Shown here: positions 57,675 through 64,000 of the stretch, piece by piece
How positions within the stretch are numbered: position 1 is the first letter of the stretch
How the letters are laid out: each line of letters begins with the position of its first letter
NCBI GenBank assembly: GCA_002696035.1
Contig: NZQV01000018.1
Location: 62,001-126,000 of the forward strand
Reading direction: 5' to 3'
Length of the DNA stretch: 64,000 nucleotides
DNA from: Balneola sp.
GTDB taxonomy: Bacteria > Bacteroidota > Rhodothermia > Balneolales > Balneolaceae
Notes under the pieces: model-generated
What the model was told of the DNA's origin: nothing
Seen by the model: the letters and a program-made list of their open reading frames with translations, nothing else
Database searches by the model: none
Made by a program: the position numbers and the translations under genes

Positions 57675-57744
57675 GTGGTGATATGGTGATATAGTGATTT
57701 GGTGATTCAAACCTAACTATATCACCATGTCACTATATCACCAT
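57675..57744. repeat. GATATAGTGA-word palindrome
   Basis: Arms GGTGATATGGTGATATAGTG and CACTATATCACC face each other upstream of phoH, reusing the words at 29885-30012. It overlaps the 3' end of the methyltransferase gene. Confidence 0.6.
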
Positions 57745-58508
57745 TCACTCATTTTCCACAACACAATACTTATCGCAATCGCCGCATTCAGGCTTTCAAC
57801 TTTCTCCTGTCCCGCAGCAGGCTCGATCTTGATTTTTTTTCTTCCAGAACTCAGGAGCTTTTCGCTGATCCCATTTCCTTCATTCCCCACTACCAATACG
57901 GTTTTTTTATTGGGGTGAACCGATCGCAATGGCTCGGCTGCATCTCCCCCATCCAACAACATAATTTGCCAGCCGGAACTTTCCAGTTTCTCAAATATCT
58001 CTTCCAGATCGCCGGTTAAGATCGGCAGACTTCCAGTCGCTCCCGCCGTACTTCGCACCACTTTGGGGTGATACACATCCACACTGCCCTTTCCGGCTAT
58101 CAAAGCTTTGGCTCCGAACCAGGCTGCTGTTCTCAGTATCGTCCCCATATTTCCGGGATCCTGAATGGCATCCGTCGCCACAATGATTCCGGATTCGTCA
58201 GCTAACTGTTCGTATTGAATTTCATCCGGCATTGCACAAACCGCCAATATCCCCTGCGGATTATCCGTATCCGCCACCTCTGCAAAAATTTCATCCTCTA
58301 AAACACAAACCTCGATCTCCTTGAACCTTACATCTTGTACCTTGAATCTCTCTTGTACAAAAACAGTCTCTACATCCAACAAACCGTTTTCCACCACCTG
58401 CTCTACCGCCCTTTCCCCTTCCACCACAAAGCGCTGCTCTTTCTCACGATATTTTTTGCGATTCAGCTTGCGTAATAATTTGATCTCGTTGTTAGATGCA
58501 TTTCTCAT
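57738..58508 (-). CDS. TrmH-family SPOUT RNA methyltransferase
   Basis: The N-terminal substrate domain contains RKLNRKKYREKEQRFVVEGE. The SPOUT domain shows motif 1 ATDAIQDPGNMGTILRTA, motif 2 VLVVGNEGNGISE and motif 3 IKIEPAAGQEKVESLNAAIA, forming the knot that binds S-adenosylmethionine. It 2'-O-methylates rRNA or tRNA; the exact target is not deducible (RlmB-like or other). Length of 256 aa is normal. Confidence 0.92.
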   Translation of the reverse strand: MRNASNNEIKLLRKLNRKKYREKEQRFVVEGERAVEQVVENGLLDVETVFVQERFKVQDVRFKEIEVCVLEDEIFAEVADTDNPQGILAVCAMPDEIQYEQLADESGIIVATDAIQDPGNMGTILRTAAWFGAKALIAGKGSVDVYHPKVVRSTAGATGSLPILTGDLEEIFEKLESSGWQIMLLDGGDAAEPLRSVHPNKKTVLVVGNEGNGISEKLLSSGRKKIKIEPAAGQEKVESLNAAIAISIVLWKMSEW

Positions 58509-58639
58509 ACTTCAAGAATACTGAACTCAGAATTCATAATACAGTCATTAATCAGGTTTGAGAATGTCTCGTTCAAAAGCCTCGCAACCTCTATAAGTTT
58601 TACACAACCATTACATCACTTTTTGATAAAAGCTCTATA

Positions 58640-58757
58640 TTGATAGAAATGAGTTAGTGTAATTCCCGGCAATAAGGACAGGGAAGCTTCCACCGGTCGA
58701 CCGTAAATCGTCCGTTACCACTTCTTTTAGTTATTCCCCCAAATACTCCCCAAATCT
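58640..58757 (+). promoter_or_regulatory. Leader of the secreted endonuclease
   Basis: TTCCC and GGGAA can pair around GGCAATAAGGACA, and CCACCGGTCGACCG follows. It is G/C-rich compared with the flanks and may be structured; no known riboswitch is recognised. Confidence 0.25.
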
Positions 58758-61670
58758 ATGTTCTCTATTTCAAGGTTGATGAAGGCCGCTTTTGCCGGTT
58801 TTCTTGGCGTGATGTTTCTATCAACAGCCGGATTCTCGCAAAGCTGTCCAACACAGGGCACGCAACTTTTTCCAAACTTATCTGGGCAGGAGCTTATTGA
58901 CGAATTGGTTGCCGCTTACGGAACCACCGACAACATCAGCTACGACTCCGCCCGTGATATTCTCTATTCTGAAATTGACCTCCGGAATGACTCACTGACC
59001 GGAATTTATACCGGATATACCATCTATCTTGATCCCAATGCAGACCCCAGCTCGGATGCCTTCAGTAAAGACGTCAACGCCGAACACAGCTGGCCACAAA
59101 GTAAGGGAGCCTCTGCCGAACCCGCGCGCTCCGATATGCACCATCTTTTCCCGGCCTACTCCCGGGCAAACAGCGCACGGGGAAATCACCCGTATTACGA
59201 AATTCCCGATGAGGAAACCGATACCTGGTGGCGGTTAGATCAAAATATTTCTGCACCCGAAGGCACGGTTGTTGATGAGTACAGTGAGTACAGAGATTCT
59301 CATCCCAATACGAATTATGCTGCAAGCTGGGAGCCCCGTGAAGACGCAAAAGGGGATGTTGCCCGCGCTTCATTTTATTTCTACACCATGTATAAAAGTG
59401 AAGCAGATGCCGCCGACCCGATCTTCTTTGAAATTCAAAAAGATTTTCTCCGCGGCTGGAACAGTCTGGATGCTGTATCAGATAAAGAATATCAGCGGAC
59501 CTGTGCCATTGCCGAGATTTCAGGGAATGAAGTAAATCCGTTTGTGATAGACCCAACGCTTGTAGATCGCGCCTATTTTGAAGGACAGATCAGCCAGACC
59601 AATGTTGAATTTTCTGCTTCCATACTCACTTTTGGGGAAGGGCAAGGAACGGTAGAAATTGATGTTTCAATCAGCAACCCAAATGCCGACACAGCCACTA
59701 CGGTGGATGTAGTTTACTCTGGCGGAACCGCAACTTCCGGCGATGATTTTGATGCCTTCACCACACAAACACTCACCTTTCCGGCAGGTTCTCTGGAGCG
59801 GCAGTCTATCTCTATCAATCTTGTGGATGATGAATTGGAAGAAGGCGATGAAACCATAACGCTTGCCCTTGAAAACCCAACCGGACCCGAAAATGTAACC
59901 CTGGGTCAGGCCAGTTCGACAGAAATCACCATCCGTGATAATGACGGCGAAATTCCTACCGCGGCCTGGATCAATGAATTTCATTATGATAACGACGGAG
60001 GCGACCAGGGTGAGTTTGTGGAGCTGGCCGTGAATGCTGAATTTGCCGATCTGAGTACGGTGAATCTTACCTTATACAACGGAAATGGAGGATCCTCTTA
60101 TGACACTTATTCCGGCGATGATTTCATCAAAGGAGGAAGCCAGAACGGTGTCTCTTTTTATTATGTGGATCTACCTACAAACGGTCTGCAAAATGGTTCT
60201 CCGGATGGTTTTAGCTTAGATATTGACGGAGAGCTGATCCAATTCCTTTCTTATGAAGGAACGTTTTCGGCTGCAGATGGTCCCGCTGAAAACATTGAAA
60301 GCACCGATATTGGAATTGAGCAACCCGGAACCAGTCCCATTGGAAGTTCACTTTCTTTAGCAGGGACCGGAACCGGTTATGACGATTTCACCTGGGAGTT
60401 TACCGAGGTGAATTCCAAAGGTGAGGTAAATGAAAATCAAACGGTGGGTGAAGATGGAACCGATCCAGAACCTTCAGAACCTGTTATCGTTCAATTCACG
60501 GAAGCCACTGTTTCGCTTTTTGAAGATGAAGGGACAGCTACAGTCAATCTCGGCATCACCAACCCAAATCCCGACACCGCCTCAACCGTTAAAATTTCAC
60601 GCGTCGGTGGAACTGCCACAGAAGACGAGGATTTTGAAGCCATTGGAACTCAAAGCCTCACCTTTGCAGCCGGTTCATCCCAGGATCAATCCTTTGATAT
60701 TTCGATTTCAGATGATGATCTATATGAAAAGAATGAAACCATTGTGTTTGCCATTCAAAGTGTACACGGACCTGCCGCAACCGAAATTGGAACTCCGGAT
60801 ACATTGACGGTTACCATTACTAATGATGATAAAAATGACCGTAATTCCCGACTTACCTGGATCAATGAAATACACTATCAGAACGTAGGACCCGATAGTA
60901 ATGAGTTTGTTGAATTTGTGAATGTTGGTATTCCTGTAAAACAGCAATCAAACTATATGCAAGATTTAACGCTTACTTTGTATAACGGGGAAACCGGAAA
61001 AGCATATGCATCATTCTCTGGTGATGATATAAAAGAATCGGAACAATTAGCAGATAGCGGAGGAGGATTTGCCATTTTCTATCATGTAGATATTTCCGGT
61101 TTACAAAACGGAGAGCCCGATGGAATAAGTTTAACCTATCAAGATGGTTTTCACCAGTTTTTATCCTATGGTGGAAGTTTTCCCGCTGTAGACGGACCAG
61201 CCAAAGATCACCAAAGTGAAGATATTGGAATAATTGAATCTGAAGAAGCAAGCGCTTCTATGTCCCTGTCATTAAAAGGATCAGGATACAGATACTCTGA
61301 TTTCGAGTGGGTTGTATCAGACTCTTCTACAAAAGGTTCTTTAAACTCAGATCAAAATTTCGACATTCCATCTTCTAATGAAGAAGAAACCGAGCTCGCC
61401 TCCAATTACAAACTCAATCAAAATTACCCAAATCCATTCAACCCAACTACAGTGATCAGCTACCAGCTGGCGGAGAACAGTACGGTTCGTCTTCAGGTGT
61501 TTGATATGCTGGGGCGTGAAGTAACTTCCCTGATAAATGGAGAACGCAAAACAGCCGGTTCACACCAGATCACTTTTGATGCCGGAAACCTTTCGAGTGG
61601 GGTCTATATTTACCGGCTTTCCACAAACTCCGGAGTACAGCTTACGCGGAAGATGTTGTTGATGAAGTAG
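58758..61670 (+). CDS. Secreted endonuclease I with Calx-beta and lamin-tail domains, T9SS-type tail
   Basis: A signal peptide ends in AGFSQS. Endonuclease I domain at ~30-275: the active region is EHSWPQSKG (His110) and SDMHHLFP. Then a Calx-beta domain (~280-395), a lamin-tail-like module (~397-560), a second Calx-beta (~578-690) and a second lamin-tail-like module (~705-860). The last ~85 residues hold NQNYPNPFNPTTVISYQL, the sorting domain used by type IX secretion. It is likely a surface or released DNase; nutrient scavenging or biofilm DNA degradation is inferred. Confidence 0.93.
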   Translation: MFSISRLMKAAFAGFLGVMFLSTAGFSQSCPTQGTQLFPNLSGQELIDELVAAYGTTDNISYDSARDILYSEIDLRNDSLTGIYTGYTIYLDPNADPSSDAFSKDVNAEHSWPQSKGASAEPARSDMHHLFPAYSRANSARGNHPYYEIPDEETDTWWRLDQNISAPEGTVVDEYSEYRDSHPNTNYAASWEPREDAKGDVARASFYFYTMYKSEADAADPIFFEIQKDFLRGWNSLDAVSDKEYQRTCAIAEISGNEVNPFVIDPTLVDRAYFEGQISQTNVEFSASILTFGEGQGTVEIDVSISNPNADTATTVDVVYSGGTATSGDDFDAFTTQTLTFPAGSLERQSISINLVDDELEEGDETITLALENPTGPENVTLGQASSTEITIRDNDGEIPTAAWINEFHYDNDGGDQGEFVELAVNAEFADLSTVNLTLYNGNGGSSYDTYSGDDFIKGGSQNGVSFYYVDLPTNGLQNGSPDGFSLDIDGELIQFLSYEGTFSAADGPAENIESTDIGIEQPGTSPIGSSLSLAGTGTGYDDFTWEFTEVNSKGEVNENQTVGEDGTDPEPSEPVIVQFTEATVSLFEDEGTATVNLGITNPNPDTASTVKISRVGGTATEDEDFEAIGTQSLTFAAGSSQDQSFDISISDDDLYEKNETIVFAIQSVHGPAATEIGTPDTLTVTITNDDKNDRNSRLTWINEIHYQNVGPDSNEFVEFVNVGIPVKQQSNYMQDLTLTLYNGETGKAYASFSGDDIKESEQLADSGGGFAIFYHVDISGLQNGEPDGISLTYQDGFHQFLSYGGSFPAVDGPAKDHQSEDIGIIESEEASASMSLSLKGSGYRYSDFEWVVSDSSTKGSLNSDQNFDIPSSNEEETELASNYKLNQNYPNPFNPTTVISYQLAENSTVRLQVFDMLGREVTSLINGERKTAGSHQITFDAGNLSSGVYIYRLSTNSGVQLTRKMLLMK

Positions 61671-61674
61671 GGTG

Positions 61675-61842
61675 AGAAGCTGTCAGCTTTTAGCTTTCAG
61701 GCTTCAGTTTTGCTTTTAATAGATTGTGCCAAGAAAGATCATTCCCTCTCGCAGAGTTTCGTAAGAAGGTCCAAGCGGACGCTTGAACCAACTCCTAGTT
61801 GTAGATGATTTTACTGAAAGCTGAAGTCTAAAAGCTGATAGA
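61675..61842. terminator. Imperfect palindrome between convergent endonuclease and TIGR03545 genes
   Basis: CTGTCAGCTTTTAG (near 61680) pairs with CTAAAAGCTGATAG (near 61829), and TTTCAGGCTTCAG with CTGAAAGCTGAAG. The spacer holds no gene. Confidence 0.55.
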
Positions 61843-61844
61843 TT

Positions 61845-63692
61845 TTATTTAAAATCTATCCCAATGCGGTCTTTGATCTCGTCTTTAAGGGAACTTTCCA
61901 GCTCTTTCTTGCGCTCCTCGAGTTCCTTTTTCTTGTCTTCCACCAGTTGCACTTTCTCCTCGATCTGAGACTGAAGTTCTTCGTAGCGCTGCTGAATTTC
62001 TTCTTCTTTCTTTCTCTTGAATTCTGCCAGCTGTTCTTTGCGGCCTTCTACGCGCTGCTGTACTTCGGCTTCAATTTTACGCCTGGCATTTTCAAGTTCC
62101 TGACTCACCGTTTGTCGCAAAGCATTCATAAATAGATCATCCACATTGGAACGAACGCGAACCCGCAGCGGGCCATCCACGTTATCCACCAAAGCTGAAA
62201 CGTCGATGCGATCGGTACTGCCTATGGCGTCTCTTACCAAACGCTCCAGCCGATTTTTGGGCTGCCCTGCAGAAGCAAAATCAAAACTGATATCCCGGGC
62301 CAGATAATCGATCCGGCTGTCAATGCGCTTATCTATGATACTCAAATTCACGCTCACATCACCCTTCCCTGAACTGAGTTCATAAGGCAGCAGGTCGGAA
62401 CCAGAAAAGCGGGCTTTGGAAAGGGTAAACCCTTCATAAGCAAGGGTGAAACTTTCGCGGGGCTCTTCCTCCAGGTAATTAAACTCCCCGTTTAGGGAAA
62501 GCCTGACTTCATTCTCATCCCTGCCTCCCACTTCAAACTTCACAGGCTCTCCTGTTTTTTTCTGACTGCTGCTGATCCCCGTCACCATACCGGAGATCTC
62601 TACATCCGACTTCGTTCTGCCCGAAAGCTCAATATTCTTAAACCAGAAACCGGGCAGGTCATATTTATCGGTGAAGTGATAATCAATACCTTCATAACGG
62701 GGAATTTCTTCGGTTGAATCTTCCGCGCCCACCAAACGACTGCCATATTCCCGGGCAATGGCTACGTATTCTAAATAAGCCGCATAATCACCCAGTAAAT
62801 TGCTACCAAACAACGCTTTCCCGATATTCTGCACATCCAGGTCCGGAAGTTTGGCCACACTTAATGCCCGCTGATAATCGGCACGAATCCAGTCATCAAC
62901 CTGAGAAAGGTCTTCCCTGGTGGTTCCGTAATCCTGCTCAAATTCCTGCTTTATGGTTTCAGCGCGTGTCTTCAGGGAATCAACTTGTTTGCGAAGCTTT
63001 TGCACATTCTCGATAGCCTCTACAAGCTGTTTAGGCTGCTTGATCTCTTTTGGCTTGATGGCATTTACCGTTGTTTCAACCTGCGCAATCTCTTTTCGAA
63101 CATTGGTATTTTTAAACGTGCTATCCCATTTGGAATAGGTCTTTTCAACTCCTTTTCGCAGCGAGTCTATCTTTTGGGGTGATTGGATATTCACTTTCGC
63201 CATCAGGCTGTCCACGTTCAGGTCATCACGGGCATCGGTAAAACGGACTTCCGCATTTTGTTGAGCCTGACTGCTCACCTGATTTACCACACCGTACAAA
63301 AATCCGGGCTCGGCATCAGTCTCCTCTTCCGGCACTTCGAATGCTCCATCGGTTTCACGCTCCGTTGCCAGTTCAAATCCCGTTACTTGCATATTGTTGA
63401 CGATCACCTTACTGGCAAGAACCAGCGGCCAGAATTCAACCTGAAATTCAGTTTCACCGGTTTCAAAGGTATTTTCCATGGTACTGTTTGGATTGGTAAC
63501 CTGAAGACGATCCCATCGTAAATGCAAATTCATCAGATCAAAAACCAACCCATCCACTTCTACTTTGGCTTCGTTGATGACACTTGCCTGATACTCGATC
63601 TGTTCTTCCACCCATTCATCGGTGATGAAATACGTGGCCGCAAAGCTAATTCCTGCTAAAATCAATACAACTATAATTCCCCAGATTCTCAT
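61845..63692 (-). CDS. TIGR03545 family protein
   Basis: The 615-aa protein has one N-terminal membrane anchor (IIVVLILAGISFAATYFI), an AsmA-like strand region, a helical stretch at ~190-290 and a long C-terminal coiled coil (~515-605, Glu/Lys/Arg/Gln-rich). The family has no assigned function. It is nearly always next to TIGR03546, as here (3 bp away). Confidence 0.85.
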   Translation of the reverse strand: MRIWGIIVVLILAGISFAATYFITDEWVEEQIEYQASVINEAKVEVDGLVFDLMNLHLRWDRLQVTNPNSTMENTFETGETEFQVEFWPLVLASKVIVNNMQVTGFELATERETDGAFEVPEEETDAEPGFLYGVVNQVSSQAQQNAEVRFTDARDDLNVDSLMAKVNIQSPQKIDSLRKGVEKTYSKWDSTFKNTNVRKEIAQVETTVNAIKPKEIKQPKQLVEAIENVQKLRKQVDSLKTRAETIKQEFEQDYGTTREDLSQVDDWIRADYQRALSVAKLPDLDVQNIGKALFGSNLLGDYAAYLEYVAIAREYGSRLVGAEDSTEEIPRYEGIDYHFTDKYDLPGFWFKNIELSGRTKSDVEISGMVTGISSSQKKTGEPVKFEVGGRDENEVRLSLNGEFNYLEEEPRESFTLAYEGFTLSKARFSGSDLLPYELSSGKGDVSVNLSIIDKRIDSRIDYLARDISFDFASAGQPKNRLERLVRDAIGSTDRIDVSALVDNVDGPLRVRVRSNVDDLFMNALRQTVSQELENARRKIEAEVQQRVEGRKEQLAEFKRKKEEEIQQRYEELQSQIEEKVQLVEDKKKELEERKKELESSLKDEIKDRIGIDFK

Positions 63693-63695
63693 GAC

Positions 63696-64000
63696 CTATC
63701 CTCTCACTCGGCTTACGGTTTGGTAGATGGTATAAAACTTGGTGCCTTTGAATGCCTGCACGATTTTCCATTTTTGCACCTTGGCATGAATGTGTTCCCG
63801 ATATTGAACCACTCCGTACATCACCAGTGGAAACATCGGTCCTGAAAGAATTAAGGCCGACACAAAACTGCCCATCACCACGGTGTTATAGAAATTTGTG
63901 AAGGCCCACCATTCATTATTATACATCGAGGTCCAGGTCTCCTGCATGCTTTCCAGCTCCAGCAAATAGGTTCCAAAACTGTGAAAAAGTGGGTCAGCCA
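63696..64000 (-). CDS. TIGR03546 family membrane protein, 5' part outside window
   Basis: The frame stays open to the window edge. The visible ~100 aa (ADPLFHSFGTYLLELESMQE onward) have two hydrophobic segments, WAFTNFYNTVVMGSFVSALIL and MFPLVMYGVVQY, ending VSRVRG. It precedes the TIGR03545 gene by 3 bp, the standard pair. Confidence 0.8.
   Translation of the reverse strand, partial: ADPLFHSFGTYLLELESMQETWTSMYNNEWWAFTNFYNTVVMGSFVSALILSGPMFPLVMYGVVQYREHIHAKVQKWKIVQAFKGTKFYTIYQTVSRVRG

Noticed and set aside
58640-58757. Riboswitch before the endonuclease gene
   Set aside because: Short complementary arms exist, but no known aptamer core is recognisable.

Overview
The window looks like chromosomal DNA from a Bacteroidota/Rhodothermota-type bacterium, most likely a marine member of the Balneolales. 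The evidence is of four kinds: many Cys-anchored lipoproteins; a secreted nuclease ending in a type IX secretion-style sorting domain (NYPNPFNP motif); weak Shine-Dalgarno use with several TTG/GTG starts; and a TAnnTTTG-like promoter element. No rRNA, tRNA or CRISPR array was recognised. Lineage is inferred from gene content only.

Layout. 1-980 is the 5' part of an Xaa-Pro-type peptidase. 1015-3328 is an AT-rich cassette bounded by 43-bp direct repeats. It holds a tiny Cys-rich secreted peptide, a 6-bladed beta-propeller lipoprotein and a thioredoxin-like lipoprotein. 3397-6227 carries an LVIVD-repeat lipoprotein and a DUF305 protein, then gltX. 8021-14842 has a WbqC-like protein, a 42-aa membrane protein coupled to a sodium:solute symporter, two tandem choice-of-anchor-B lipoproteins, an ArsR regulator behind a duplicated promoter/operator, and a fatty acid hydroxylase. 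14972-23333 has a secreted zinc metalloprotease, a hydrolase-rluB-scpB operon, a GxxExxY remnant, a desuccinylase-like hydrolase and a GCS2-CBS fusion. 23427-29370 has a GNAT/HTH pair, priA lacking one zinc site, a 29-aa membrane peptide, a REP-associated transposase with a hairpin pair, and comM/yifB.

29463-35110 holds a DUF4342 protein, trxB, the three-gene pnt transhydrogenase and an FKBP lipoprotein. 35226-40099 is katG followed by a sulfur module (SQR-like flavoprotein, TusE/DsrC-like protein, DsrE2-like protein). That module lies between two 134-bp copies of the katG 3' end plus terminator. 40174-44663 has a Cys-rich-tailed lipoprotein, an MFS transporter, asd and two tandem paralogous small proteins. 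44919-51773 is one 2284-aa surface protein with seven lamin-tail modules, preceded by a structured leader or small RNA with a strong terminator. 51823-64000 has a TonB receptor, murI, mscL, a YkoF-like protein, phoH, a TrmH-like methyltransferase, the secreted endonuclease I, and a TIGR03545/TIGR03546 pair cut by the window end.

How it fits together. Much of the window is envelope and secreted machinery set among housekeeping genes. Redox supply is a second theme: transhydrogenase (NADPH), thioredoxin reductase, catalase-peroxidase and a sulfide/persulfide module. Many gene ends, especially convergent ones, carry long imperfect palindromes that probably act as bidirectional terminators.
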